From assembly GCA_959606065.1 (NCBI GenBank), contig CAUHHV010000006.1:1-64000 (forward strand): DNA of 64,000 nucleotides. Reading direction: 5' to 3'. This DNA is from an uncultured Collinsella sp. (lineage in GTDB: Bacteria; Actinomycetota; Coriobacteriia; Coriobacteriales; Coriobacteriaceae). Below, piece after piece: positions 8,350 to 16,827 of this stretch. A model generated the notes under the pieces. The model saw only the letters and a program-made list of their open reading frames with translations. It searched no databases and had not been told where the DNA came from. Position 1 is the stretch's first letter. Each line of letters starts with the position of its first letter. A program made the translations under genes and the position numbers.

Positions 8350-9480
8350 ATGCCCAACAAACCCGTGAAGATCATCATGCTTACCGGCTACCTCGGTGCC
8401 GGCAAGACCACGCTGCTCAACCACATCCTCGCCAACGACGGCGGCATCCGCGCCGCCGTGATCGTCAACGATATCGGCGAGATCAACGTCGACGCCAGCC
8501 TTATCGCCGACGGCGGCCTTTCCGAGACCGACGACCTCATCCCGCTCACCAACGGCTGCATCTGCTGCACGCTTTCGGACGACCTGGCCAACCAGCTGCA
8601 GGGCATCGCCGATTCGGGCAAGTTCGACTACATCATCATCGAGGCCTCGGGTATTTGCGAGCCTATCCCCATCGCCTACACCATCTCGAGCTTCTGCGAC
8701 GAGGCCAAGGTGGGCGGCGAGCCCAAGCTCGCGCTCGACAACATCGTGGCCGTGGTCGACTGCGCCCGCATGTACGACGAGTTCAACGGCGGCCGCGACC
8801 TGCTGGCCGAGGATATCGACGAGGACGACATCGAGAGCCTGCTCATCCAGCAGATCGAGTTTTGCTCCACGCTGATTCTTAATAAGACTGACACCGTCAC
8901 CCCCGAGCAAATCGCAGAGCTTAAGGCCATTGTGCGCAGCCTGCAGAAGGACGCCGTGATTATCGAGGCCCAAAACGGCGAGGTCCCCATGGAGGAGCTG
9001 CTCGACACCGACCGCTTCGACTTTATGCGCGCCTACAACTCCGCCGCCTGGATCGAGGCCATGGAGCATCCCGAGGAGCACGACGACCCCGAGGTGCTCG
9101 AGTACGACATCGAGACCTTTGTGTACTCGCGCCGCAAGCCGTTCGACCTGCAGAAGTTCACCGATTTTGTTGAGCAGGAGTGGCCCGACGAGGTCATTCG
9201 CGTCAAGGGCCCGCTGTGGCAGACCGGCGATCCGGACATGTGCTACATGTTCGAGCAGGCCGGCCACCAGATGCGCCTGATGGAGAACGGCCTGTTTGTC
9301 GATTCTGCGCCCGAGGGCGAGAAGCAGAAGATTATCGACGAGAACCCCGAGATCATGCAGATTTGGGACGACGAGACGGGCGATCGCATGACGAGCCTGT
9401 GCGTCATCGGCCGTCACATGGACAAGGATGCGCTCATCGCCGCCCTCGATGCCTGCCTGACCGACTGGCACCGCGCCTAG
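8350..9480 (+). CDS. CobW/ZNG-family GTP-dependent metallochaperone
   Basis: A 376-residue G3E-family GTPase. It has the Walker A TGYLGAGKTTLLNH at about residues 12-25, the metal-binding CXCC motif (NGCICCTL) near residue 70, the switch EASGICEP, and NKTD for guanine recognition. An acidic insert (EDIDEDDIES) precedes NKTD. The C-terminal CobW_C domain (FVYSRRKPFD, RVKGPLWQ) is present. Relatives deliver zinc or cobalt to target enzymes under metal limitation. ATG 8350 follows AAAGGAGG. The gene is closed by a strong terminator at 9520. No Zur-type operator was recognised upstream, so the metal is not determined. Confidence 0.88.
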   Translation: MPNKPVKIIMLTGYLGAGKTTLLNHILANDGGIRAAVIVNDIGEINVDASLIADGGLSETDDLIPLTNGCICCTLSDDLANQLQGIADSGKFDYIIIEASGICEPIPIAYTISSFCDEAKVGGEPKLALDNIVAVVDCARMYDEFNGGRDLLAEDIDEDDIESLLIQQIEFCSTLILNKTDTVTPEQIAELKAIVRSLQKDAVIIEAQNGEVPMEELLDTDRFDFMRAYNSAAWIEAMEHPEEHDDPEVLEYDIETFVYSRRKPFDLQKFTDFVEQEWPDEVIRVKGPLWQTGDPDMCYMFEQAGHQMRLMENGLFVDSAPEGEKQKIIDENPEIMQIWDDETGDRMTSLCVIGRHMDKDALIAALDACLTDWHRA

Positions 9481-9519
9481 GTTTATCGAAGCGGGCATTT
9501 TTCCGCCCACGTAACCGCC

Positions 9520-9564
9520 AAAACCACCACGAAGGTGCCTGTCCCCTTCGTGGTGGTTTTTCGT
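9520..9564 (+). terminator. strong intrinsic terminator after the CobW gene
   Basis: A perfect 16-bp stem (AAAACCACCACGAAGG at 9520-9535 and its complement at 9545-9560), a 9-base loop holding TGCCTGTC, then TT. It ends only 20 bases before the trmL start codon, so it insulates trmL from the CobW gene. The loop sequence resembles that of the hairpin at 22910. Confidence 0.85.
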
Positions 9565-9582
9565 TCTGAGCCAAGGAGATTC

Positions 9583-10182
9583 ATGTTCAACATTGTGCTG
9601 TATGCGCCCGAGATTCCGGCCAATACGGGCAATATCGGCCGCACCTGCGTAGTTACCGGCGCCCGCCTGCATCTGGTGGAGCCACTGGGCTTTTCGCTCG
9701 ACGACAAGACGGTGCGTCGCGCCGGCCTGGGCTACTGGCAAAACTTGGACGTGACGACCTATGCCGGCTGGGAGGATTTCCTTGCGCGCAACGGCCTCTC
9801 CCCTGCCGACGAGCGCCTGCACCTGCTGACCAAAAAAGCGCGCCGCACCTATGCGCAGAGCACCTACCGCGATGGCGACTTCTTGGTCTTTGGCAGCGAG
9901 AGCTCGGGGATTCCCGAAGAGCTGCTCGCCGCAGCGTCCACATGCTGTGAGCGCATTCCCATGCTACGCGACTGTGACTCGCTCGATAACGCCGAAGTCT
10001 GGGAAGCCCACGAGGAGGCGCTCGGGCATACCGAGGATAGCCACGAGGCCATCCTTCAGCAGGATATCTGCGGCAACTTCGTCGACCCGAACGACTACCG
10101 CATCAGCGCACTCAACCTCTCCAACAGCGCCGCCATCGTCCTCTACGAGGCCCTGCGCCAAACAGGCTTTCCGGGAATGTGA
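9583..10182 (+). CDS. trmL: tRNA (cytidine(34)-2'-O)-methyltransferase TrmL, SPOUT family
   Basis: A 199-residue SPOUT methyltransferase that should methylate the wobble ribose of tRNA-Leu. It has YAPEIPANTGNIGRTC at the N-terminus, LVEPLGF, FGSESSGIPEELL and RISALNLSNSAAIVLYEALR, the last two forming the trefoil-knot SAM site. TrmL is usually about 155 residues; here about 45 acidic residues (roughly 129-173, from LRDCDSLDNAEVWE to FVDPNDY) are inserted in the loop between RIPM and SLNLSN. ATG 9583 follows AAGGAG. The last two codons, ATG TGA, are the first bases of a type-A palindromic repeat, so the repeat supplies the stop. Confidence 0.88.
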   Translation: MFNIVLYAPEIPANTGNIGRTCVVTGARLHLVEPLGFSLDDKTVRRAGLGYWQNLDVTTYAGWEDFLARNGLSPADERLHLLTKKARRTYAQSTYRDGDFLVFGSESSGIPEELLAAASTCCERIPMLRDCDSLDNAEVWEAHEEALGHTEDSHEAILQQDICGNFVDPNDYRISALNLSNSAAIVLYEALRQTGFPGM

Positions 10183-10222
10183 CAAAGGGACAGTCTCGTT
10201 GTCATATCGGACAATTGTCACA
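10179..10222. repeat. type-A palindromic repeat, degenerate, overlapping the trmL stop
   Basis: It begins TGTGACAAAGGGACAG and ends TTGTCACA, with a diverged centre. The TGA stop of trmL (10180-10182) lies inside its first arm. Compare copies at 14248, 16795, 18014, 50754, 55250 and 58715. Confidence 0.7.
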
Positions 10223-10248
10223 TTGACACCCTTCAAACGAAATCAGAG

Positions 10249-10289
10249 ATGCCCGCTATCGCAACGTAAGGCATCGCGATAGCGGGCAT
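10249..10289. terminator. bidirectional terminator between trmL and the DUF4230 gene
   Basis: A 14-bp perfect stem, ATGCCCGCTATCGC (10249-10262) with GCGATAGCGGGCAT (10276-10289), and a 13-base loop. It lies between converging genes. T-rich tails are weak on both sides (TTCAGC on the plus strand, CTCTGATTTCG on the minus strand), but the stem is strong. Confidence 0.65.
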
Positions 10290-10325
10290 TCAGCTGAATC
10301 AGTAATTTGATTTCAAAGGTAGATA

Positions 10326-10973
10326 TTAATCTTCGAATTCGACATTGACCCTTACGTCTGGACCACAGAACGTCGACACCTGCTTTTTCACCAGTTTTAC
10401 TGCACGTTCATCAGATTTTTCCAGCATGCCACTTTCTTGAACCTTTTGCCTCTGGTCCTTATCAGCCTGCTGAAGCAATTTATTTAAATCGTCCGTACTG
10501 ACCTGATTCCAATTAAGAAAACCATTGTCCTCAACGTACTTTTTAAGCGAGTTCGGATCCGTTGACAACGTCACGATCTCGGAATGCGGAAGCGTAACAT
10601 TAACAGATTTTATTACCGACTCGTTGTTTTTCGAACGATGGACTTTGACCTTCAGGTTCTCATCGTCTACGTTCAGGCCGATATCCGCCTTGCCATCGAT
10701 GGTCGCTACATATCGCTTAGTAGTAAATGGATTGTTAAAACCAAACGGATTCCCTGCGTCGTCAATATATAGAACCTGAGTAAAATCGTATTCGTAGGTA
10801 AGCAACTTCGTTACCGGCTTAATTTCTTCCCGAATCGAATCATCGCTTATAACGGTCTGATCGCGCGTCAACCACAGGTACACGCAGCCGCCGCAAGCTG
10901 CAATCAAGCCTAACGCCAATAGGGCGACAATTATCTTCTGGCCAATTGTTTTAAACGGATTGGAAACGCTCAT
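10326..10973 (-). CDS. membrane-anchored DUF4230-like protein
   Basis: A 215-residue protein with one N-terminal transmembrane helix (KIIVALLALGLIAACGGCVYLWL) and the rest outside the membrane. The body reads EIKPVTKLLTYEYDFTQVLYI, then mixed strands (IGLNVDDENLKVKVHRS; KSVNVTLPHSEIVTL), and ends in VKKQVSTFCGPDVRVNVEFED. This order (TYEY.YT start, beta middle, C-terminal R.NVEF) matches DUF4230, whose function is unknown. The AAC/GGC cysteines could form a lipobox-like site, though the signal looks more like an uncleaved anchor. GGAGG precedes the start. Coding is visibly more A/T-rich than neighbours, as in the next gene. Confidence 0.6.
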   Translation of the reverse strand: MSVSNPFKTIGQKIIVALLALGLIAACGGCVYLWLTRDQTVISDDSIREEIKPVTKLLTYEYDFTQVLYIDDAGNPFGFNNPFTTKRYVATIDGKADIGLNVDDENLKVKVHRSKNNESVIKSVNVTLPHSEIVTLSTDPNSLKKYVEDNGFLNWNQVSTDDLNKLLQQADKDQRQKVQESGMLEKSDERAVKLVKKQVSTFCGPDVRVNVEFED

Positions 10974-11139
10974 TTAGCCCTTGTCCTCCAGTTGTCCTCA
11001 GGGTAATTACGGACTCAATTCATTTATATTGGGTTTTGATGTCAACCAATTCAGAAAGGAAGGACTTAAATCCAACATAATATAAATACACATTCATACG
11101 TTAATTTAATACCTATTCTGCTGCACGTAACTTTAGAAA

Positions 11140-11174
11140 GATTGGGGCACAGACCATAGGCCGGCACCCCAATC
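11140..11174 (-). terminator. terminator-like hairpin after the secreted protein gene
   Basis: GATTGGGG (11140-11147) pairs with CCCCAATC (11167-11174). Read on the minus strand it is followed by TTTCT, fitting termination of the gene whose stop lies at 11222. Confidence 0.5.
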
Positions 11175-11221
11175 CATACATAGGCATCATAACGCGTTGA
11201 TCATTCGATCATACGCCCACG

Positions 11222-12106
11222 TTAATCAACTGAAACGCTGACGCCCATCCGCTGATCTCGGTCGCTATATCCGATCATCAGCTCCCGTCCCTTTTTATCC
11301 TTTGCGCAAAAACTGCTGTCATACGAATATTCGATGTCCTTGTATCCCTTTTTCTTGCAAGCTTTGATGTATTTGTCGTACCCATCATGATCGATGCCAA
11401 ATGCGACAAACGAAAGGCAGTCTTTTTCGTCTAAAGACGTATAAACGATAGGGCAATCAGGCTTCGGCAAGGATTTTGCAAGGGCTTTTGTTGGCCAGTC
11501 ATACGCCTTGACACTGCCCTTTGATGAAGTCGTATAGGTTTTCGACTTGAAACTATAGTACTCGAGATATATCTTTCCATCGCCGCCTAGATAGGCAATA
11601 GTCGCCACTGAAGGCTCCATCAGGTCATATTGATTCTGCTGGGCATTGGCGACATAGTCACCATGAATAATGCACGGAACGCTATCAACCGATTTTCGCT
11701 TCTCGACGATTCGCTGGCTATCCGCCGTCATTATCAGCGTTGAATAATCGTGCGCAGCCTCTTCCTCATCAAAAACGTCAGTAAACAGGAGTTTCTGTTC
11801 GTCAGTCAACTCCCCTTTCGGCTCAAACTGAATAGTGAACTGAGCAATATCGAAGCTCGATTTATTGTCATATTCAAATGTCATCATCTCGACGCCATCA
11901 ACAACGCCTTCTGAGACACTCCAGTTCAGTTGATCGATTTTTACTGAATCCTTCTTACCTGGCTTTGGCTTCTTTCCACTTTTCTTAGTCGCTGCAAATG
12001 CGCATGTCGGACTCCAGCCGCGACCCGTAATTCCGAGTGGTAGAGAAATGCCGATTAGCGCCGCCGCGCTAAAAGCCAGAACTGCCGTAAATAACTTTTT
12101 CTTCAT
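11222..12106 (-). CDS. secreted protein of unknown function
   Basis: A 294-residue protein with a classical signal peptide: KKK start, hydrophobic core (LFTAVLAFSAAALIGISLPLGI), probable cleavage after CAFA near residue 38, then a Lys-rich linker (TKKSGKKPKPGKKD). The mature part has two blocks. The first (QLNWSVSEG to FTIQFEPKGE) looks like an extracellular beta domain. The last 70 residues (DCLSFVAFGIDHDGYDKYIKACKKKGY onward) resemble the small C-terminal module of uncharacterised Gram-positive lipoproteins (DUF6591-like), judged by pattern only. A/T-rich relative to neighbours and next to a serine recombinase gene, so horizontal acquisition is plausible. Confidence 0.55.
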   Translation of the reverse strand: MKKKLFTAVLAFSAAALIGISLPLGITGRGWSPTCAFAATKKSGKKPKPGKKDSVKIDQLNWSVSEGVVDGVEMMTFEYDNKSSFDIAQFTIQFEPKGELTDEQKLLFTDVFDEEEAAHDYSTLIMTADSQRIVEKRKSVDSVPCIIHGDYVANAQQNQYDLMEPSVATIAYLGGDGKIYLEYYSFKSKTYTTSSKGSVKAYDWPTKALAKSLPKPDCPIVYTSLDEKDCLSFVAFGIDHDGYDKYIKACKKKGYKDIEYSYDSSFCAKDKKGRELMIGYSDRDQRMGVSVSVD

Positions 12107-12261
12107 TACATATCCCTTGGTAGTCGTTTAACCTCCCCCTCGTCAAATAGCAGACGAATTGGCGACGCAGTGGCACTATTTGATTCAAGGGCGTGAACTG
12201 GATAAACATCGAGGGAAGGAGTGGGCCCTGTGCAATAAACTCCCCTCGTCAAAATGTCTAG

Positions 12262-12897
12262 CTAAAGAGGACGGACAGACGGCGAACGGTCATATCCGTT
12301 CACGTCCGCCCGTCTCCAACGATCAAACGTCGATGCGCTAACGTTCAAAAGCATTGCGGCCTCTTGCCTCGTAACCTCACCTCCTTCGAATGATTTGATG
12401 ACATCGCGGTAGCTATCCGGACGTTCGAGCGTCGGTCTCCCAAACCTCACACCCCGCAGACGCGCCGACGCGATACCCTCCGCCTGGCGCTGCTTTATGT
12501 TTTCTCGCTCCACCTGAGCCACGTAGCTCAAAACCTGAAGCACTAGGTCGGCAATAAAAGTCCCCGTAATTCCATTGGGTTGTTCGCGTGTATCAAGCAA
12601 TGGCATATCGAGCACCACGATGGCAACGCGTTTGTCCGTCGTTAGGCGACGCCATTCATCGAGAACTTCACGGTAGTCGCGACCCAATCGGTCGATACTC
12701 TTAATCACCAGAACGTCCCCTTCGCGCAGACGACGAAGAAGACGCTGGTACTGAGGACGCCTGAAGTCCTTTCCACTCGCTTTGTCAGCATAGATCAAAT
12801 TCGTTTGGACCGGAAACCGCTCCAGCGCATCCAGTTGGCGATCCAGGTTCTGGTCTGCTGACGAAACTCGAGCATACCCATAGATTCTGTTTTTCAT
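12262..12897 (-). CDS. serine recombinase / resolvase family protein
   Basis: A 211-residue Tn3-resolvase-type site-specific recombinase. The catalytic domain starts YGYARVSSADQNLDRQLDAL, with the nucleophile Ser in RVS near residue 12. ADKASGKDFRRPQYQRLL, IKSIDRLGRDY and the long E-helix (LQVLSYVAQVERENIKQRQAEGI) are all present. A C-terminal helix-turn-helix follows (GEVTRQEAAMLLNVSASTFDRW), so it looks intact. ATG 12897 has AGGGG upstream; GTG/ATG 12918 is less likely. No transposase or att site is evident nearby, so it could be a resolvase or invertase left from a mobile element. The dyad GAACGG-N6-CCGTTC near 12284-12301 lies within its 3' end. Confidence 0.85.
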   Translation of the reverse strand: MKNRIYGYARVSSADQNLDRQLDALERFPVQTNLIYADKASGKDFRRPQYQRLLRRLREGDVLVIKSIDRLGRDYREVLDEWRRLTTDKRVAIVVLDMPLLDTREQPNGITGTFIADLVLQVLSYVAQVERENIKQRQAEGIASARLRGVRFGRPTLERPDSYRDVIKSFEGGEVTRQEAAMLLNVSASTFDRWRRADVNGYDRSPSVRPL

Positions 12898-13025
12898 GAT
12901 TGCCCCTATCAGCCGCACGATGGCAGCTTCAGCTCATCTGAGAGCCCACTCACAATAGGGCGTGCAAATTTCGCGAATGGGTTGAACCCATTTTCGGGCT
13001 CCAGCGTAAGCTATTCAAGCACCGC

Positions 13026-13110
13026 TTCGACAACGCACGGCGCCAACTTTATACTTTGAAATGAAATTAATCGTTTTTAATTGAGATTAACTAGAATAAA
13101 ATGAAATTAA
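13026..13110 (+). promoter_or_regulatory. promoter with three 20-bp-spaced iterated repeats
   Basis: TGAAATTAA (13062-13070), TGAGATTAA (13082-13090) and TGAAATTAA (13102-13110) recur at exactly 20-base intervals, two helical turns, in an A/T-rich block. A promoter candidate, TTCGAC (13026-13031)-18 bases-TATACT (13050-13055), lies just upstream. The repeats end 12 bases before the AAAGGAGGG ribosome site of the ATPase gene. This looks like a cooperative operator, possibly for the ATPase product itself. Confidence 0.6.
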
Positions 13111-13134
13111 CCTGAGACGCTAAAGGAGGGCATT

Positions 13135-14235
13135 GTGGAATACCTCGAAAACCCGTTTACCCCTAGCTTTGGCGAGGTTCCTGCCCATCTCGCTGGCAGA
13201 CAACAGATTATTCGGGATTTGGACCGTGCCTTCTTGAGCCAGCGCAGACGCCCGGAATTGACCTCGATCTTCTCAGGCGCGCGTGGAACCGGTAAAACTG
13301 CTCTCATGTCGTCGCTCGCGACAAGGGCGGAATCCCATGGCTGGATTGCCGTAAAGACGACCGCGCTCTCGGGAATGCTTGAGGAAATCGAGTTCGGGGC
13401 CAAACGTGCTGCAGGCCATCTCATCGACCCGTCTAACAACTTCGAAGTCACCGGTCTCGGAATTGCACCATTCGGCAGTATCGAGGTCAATCGCGTTCAC
13501 GATGTCTCAACCTGGCGTTATCGCATGAGCGACATCATCGACCAGCTCAACGAGGCGGGCACCGGTCTGCTCGTCACGGTTGACGAGGTGGACCCGACAC
13601 TCGACGAGATGATTCAGCTCGCAGCGACGTATCAGCACTTTGTGACCGATGGGAAACGCGTCGCCCTGCTCATGGCGGGACTTCCCAACAACGTATCGAC
13701 GCTACTGAACCACAAGACGGTCTCGTTCCTTCGCCGCGCCCAACAATATCATCTGGGTCGCATTGCCGACTATGACGTGCGCGAGGCCCTAATTCGCACA
13801 ATCCAGGAAAACGATCGCCTAGCAGATGCTGAGGGAATCGATAGAGCCGTTCGCTCGATCTCTGGTTTTCCCTTCCTATTGCAACTCGTAGGCTACCGTG
13901 CCTGGGATCTTACAAGCGATTCGAAGGAAATCTCGTCACGTGACTTTGACCTAGGAATCAAAATCGCACGCGACGAGATGGATGACCGAATCCTCGCGGC
14001 AACCTATCGGGAACTCACTGCAGAGGACAAGCGATTCCTCATCGCCATGCTCGATGACGAGGAAGAGTCCACCACCGCTGACCTTGTCGAACGCCTTAAG
14101 CGTTCTCCGCAGCAGGTCTCCCGCTACCGACGCCGCATGATAGATGCCGGCATCATTGGAGAACGCGGGCGCGGAATCGTCGCTTTTGAATTGCCATTCT
14201 TCCGCGACTATCTCGCCGCTCAATGCGTTAAATAG
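13135..14235 (+). CDS. AAA ATPase with C-terminal winged-helix-like tail (Orc1/Cdc6-like layout)
   Basis: A 366-residue P-loop ATPase of the bacterial NPF-type ATP-binding family. N-terminus ENPFTPSFGEVPAHLAGR, Walker A SGARGTGKTALM near residue 50, Walker B GLLVTVDEVDP, sensor region VALLMAGLPNNVSTLL, and the arginine-bearing VSFLRRAQQYHLG. The C-terminal ~60 residues (ELTAEDKRFLIAMLDDE to GRGIVAFELPFF) form a predicted winged helix. This layout recalls archaeal Orc1/Cdc6, but the role of the bacterial family is not established. GTG 13135 follows AAAGGAGGG. A paralogue sits at 16826-17944 across the UvrA gene. Upstream iterated repeats suggest a DNA-binding or autoregulatory role. Confidence 0.75.
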   Translation: MEYLENPFTPSFGEVPAHLAGRQQIIRDLDRAFLSQRRRPELTSIFSGARGTGKTALMSSLATRAESHGWIAVKTTALSGMLEEIEFGAKRAAGHLIDPSNNFEVTGLGIAPFGSIEVNRVHDVSTWRYRMSDIIDQLNEAGTGLLVTVDEVDPTLDEMIQLAATYQHFVTDGKRVALLMAGLPNNVSTLLNHKTVSFLRRAQQYHLGRIADYDVREALIRTIQENDRLADAEGIDRAVRSISGFPFLLQLVGYRAWDLTSDSKEISSRDFDLGIKIARDEMDDRILAATYRELTAEDKRFLIAMLDDEEESTTADLVERLKRSPQQVSRYRRRMIDAGIIGERGRGIVAFELPFFRDYLAAQCVK

Positions 14236-14247
14236 AATAGAAGTCAA

Positions 14248-14276
14248 TGTGACAAAGGGGCAGTCCCTTTGTCACA
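14248..14276. repeat. type-A palindromic repeat between converging genes
   Basis: TGTGACAAAGG at one end, CCTTTGTCACA at the other, centre GGCAGTC. It sits 12 bases after the stop of the ATPase gene and 4 bases from the stop of the UvrA-like gene, so it may act as their shared 3'-end hairpin. Confidence 0.8.
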
Positions 14277-14280
14277 TCGC

Positions 14281-16773
14281 CTATAGATAGCGGCCGGTAA
14301 TGCTCTTGGAGCAAGCTGCGATGTCGCCCGGCGTACCGGCGCAGACGATTCGCCCGCCCGCATCGCCACCGCCCGGACCCATGTCGATCACATAATCGGC
14401 GTTACGGATAAGGTCGAGGTCGTGCTCGATCACGATAACTGTGGCGCCCTTGGCAACGAGGCCGTCAAACACACTCAGCAGCACCTGAACATCGAGCGGG
14501 TGCAGGCCGATCGTGGGCTCATCGAACACGAACACGGCATCATCCCGCACGCGGCCCATCTCGCTCGCAAGCTTAAGGCGCTGCGCCTCGCCGCCCGAAA
14601 GCGCCGGCGTAGGCTCACCAAGCGTGAGATAACCCAAGCCCAGGTCGTGCAAGGTCTGTAAACGCACCTGAACCTTCTTGAGTCCGACGGTCGCGTCGAG
14701 GGCCTCATCCACGCTCATATCCATAAGTTGCGGCAACGTAAGCAGGCTGCCGTCCTTGCCCTCGCGATGAATATGCGAAGCCGCGTCTGCATAACGCGAG
14801 CCACGGCATGCAGGACAGACGATCTCGACATCGGGCAAAAACTGCACGTCAAGCGATATCGAGCCCGTGCCATCGCATGTGGGGCAGCGCAAGGCGCCGG
14901 TGTTGTAGCTAAAGGCACCCGCCTTATACCCTGCCGCCTTGGCCTCGGGCGTGCGGGCGAAGGCGCGGCGCAGCTCATCATGGATGTCGGCATAGGTCGC
15001 CACCGTCGAGCGCACGTTGGCGCCAATGGGCGTGGCGTCAATCAGGTTGGCGCGCGCGATGCCCTCGACATCGACCCAACGCACGTGCCTCGGCAGGCGC
15101 TCGCCAGCCGCTTGCGCCTTGAGCGCCGGGATGAGCGTCTCGAGCACCAGTGTCGTCTTGCCCGAACCCGAAACGCCCGTCACCGCGACAAGGCGGCCGC
15201 GCGGGATATCGACTTCGAGTGGTTTGACGGTATGGATGGCATCGGTCGCCATGCGGATATGGCCTAGGTCGAACATTTCGTCGTCAGCCACCTGCGGGCG
15301 CAGACGCTTGGGGTCCGAGCGCAAGAACGGCGCGATGCGGCTGCCCTGCGATTGTTCGACCTCGTCTACCGTACCGGCGGCGATTACATGGCCGCCGCCT
15401 GCTCCCGCAACGGGGCCCATCTCGACCAGATAGTCGGCTTCTGCCAGCACGCGCGTGTCGTGGTCGACAACAACCACGGTATTGCCGTCGACCACCAGAT
15501 CGCGCATTACGCCCACCAGGCCGTCGACATTGGCAGGATGCAAGCCGATCGAAGGCTCGTCCAGCACATACAGCACACCCGTCGATCGGTTGCGCACCAC
15601 GCGGGCAAGCTGCACGCGCTGGCGCTCACCCGTAGACAGCGTGGCACCGGCGCGGTCGAGCGAAAGGTAATCGAGGCCCAGGTCGACCAGGCGGCGGGCC
15701 GTACTCAAAAACGAATCGCAGATGTCCCCGGCCATGGGCCGCATCTCGGTCGGCAAGGATGCGGGCACCCCGCGCACCCACTCAATCGCCTCGCCCAGCG
15801 TCATGGCCGCCGCCTGCGCCAGATTGATGCCGCGCACCTGGGGCTGGCGCGCGGCGTCGGAAAGACGCGTGCCGCCGCAATCGCGGCACGGTCCCTCGCG
15901 CAAAAAGCGCGCAACGCGCTTAAGCCCCTTATCGTCCTTAACCTTGGCGAGCGCATTCTCGACGGTATAGACGGCGTTGTAATAGGTAAAGTCGAGCGGC
16001 GTGGCGCCCTCGCCATTTTTGGGAACGTAGAGAATGTGCTTCTTAACCGCCGGACCATGGAACACGATGTCGCGCTCTTGAGGCGTGAGCTGGCTAAACG
16101 GCACGTCGGTGCGCACGCCCATCTCGCCGGCCACCTGCTTCATCAGATCCCACATCAGCGTGCCCCAGGAAAGCACCGCACCCTCGTTGATGGTCTTTGA
16201 CTCGTCGGGCACCAGGCTCGCCTCGTCCACCTCGCGCATGACGCCGGTGCCTCCGCAGGTAGGACACGCGCCGCCACTGTTAAAGGCAAGGTCCTCGGCC
16301 CCCGGCGCATAGAACTCGCGGCCGCATGCGGGGCATGTGAGCGACAGGCCCGCGGCCACGTTAAGGCTCGGCTCCACACGCGCCCCGCAATGCGGGCACA
16401 CGTGATGGGCGCAGCGGCTAAAGAGCAGGCGCAGGCTGTTGTTGAGCTCGGTCATGGTGCCAAAGGTCGAGCGCACGCCTGGCACGCTGGGGCGCTGATG
16501 CAGCGCGAGCGCCGCCGGCACGTGCAGCACCTCGTCCACTTGGGCGTGTTCTGCCTGCGTCAGGCGACGGCGGGTATAGGTGCTGAGCGCCTCCAGATAA
16601 CGGCGCGAGCCCTCGGCATACAGAACTCCCAGTGCCAGCGAACTCTTGCCCGAACCTGACACGCCGGCAATACCCACGAGCCTTCCCAGCGGAATATCGA
16701 TATCGATGTCTTTGAGGTTATGGACGCGCGCACCGCGCACCTCGATAGCGCTTGGTTGTTGCGACACCGTCAT
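14281..16773 (-). CDS. class II UvrA (UvrA2-like) ABC ATPase
   Basis: An 830-residue tandem ABC ATPase of the UvrA family. First P-loop GVSGSGKSSLALGVLYAEG, first signature LSTGERQRVQLARV; second P-loop GVSGSGKTTLVLETL, second signature LSGGEAQRLKLA with Walker B VFVFDEPTIGLHP. CPHCG/CPACG, CPTCGGTG and CPTCDGTG-CPACRG zinc modules are present. Full UvrA is about 940 residues; here the zinc module runs straight from CGREFYAPGAEDLAFN to CPTCGG, so the UvrB-binding domain seems absent. That marks class II UvrA, linked in other bacteria to damage tolerance or drug resistance rather than core repair. ATG 16773 follows AAGGGGAG. Confidence 0.85.
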   Translation of the reverse strand: MTVSQQPSAIEVRGARVHNLKDIDIDIPLGRLVGIAGVSGSGKSSLALGVLYAEGSRRYLEALSTYTRRRLTQAEHAQVDEVLHVPAALALHQRPSVPGVRSTFGTMTELNNSLRLLFSRCAHHVCPHCGARVEPSLNVAAGLSLTCPACGREFYAPGAEDLAFNSGGACPTCGGTGVMREVDEASLVPDESKTINEGAVLSWGTLMWDLMKQVAGEMGVRTDVPFSQLTPQERDIVFHGPAVKKHILYVPKNGEGATPLDFTYYNAVYTVENALAKVKDDKGLKRVARFLREGPCRDCGGTRLSDAARQPQVRGINLAQAAAMTLGEAIEWVRGVPASLPTEMRPMAGDICDSFLSTARRLVDLGLDYLSLDRAGATLSTGERQRVQLARVVRNRSTGVLYVLDEPSIGLHPANVDGLVGVMRDLVVDGNTVVVVDHDTRVLAEADYLVEMGPVAGAGGGHVIAAGTVDEVEQSQGSRIAPFLRSDPKRLRPQVADDEMFDLGHIRMATDAIHTVKPLEVDIPRGRLVAVTGVSGSGKTTLVLETLIPALKAQAAGERLPRHVRWVDVEGIARANLIDATPIGANVRSTVATYADIHDELRRAFARTPEAKAAGYKAGAFSYNTGALRCPTCDGTGSISLDVQFLPDVEIVCPACRGSRYADAASHIHREGKDGSLLTLPQLMDMSVDEALDATVGLKKVQVRLQTLHDLGLGYLTLGEPTPALSGGEAQRLKLASEMGRVRDDAVFVFDEPTIGLHPLDVQVLLSVFDGLVAKGATVIVIEHDLDLIRNADYVIDMGPGGGDAGGRIVCAGTPGDIAACSKSITGRYL

Positions 16774-16794
16774 CGCTCCCCTTCCTGTTAGCCG

Positions 16795-16827
16795 AACGTG
16801 GCAAAGGGACTGTCCCTTTGCCACGTT
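16795..16827. repeat. type-A palindromic repeat carrying the stop of the next gene
   Basis: A perfect palindrome of the AACGTGGCAAAGGGAC type with its complement. Both arms share the same G/C variant (GTGGC/GCCAC instead of GTGAC/GTCAC), a compensatory change that keeps the hairpin. The TAA stop of the minus-strand ATPase gene (16826-16828) overlaps its right end. Confidence 0.85.

Noticed and set aside
8230..9822. 530-codon frame antisense to the CobW gene
   Set aside because: It lies across a well-supported GTPase gene, its translation is His/Val/Gly-biased with no motif, and it has no ribosome site; a by-product of high third-position GC.
13062..13110. Regular short repeats considered as a CRISPR array
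   Set aside because: The units are only 9 bases and spacers 11 bases, with no cas genes; they fit operator sites.
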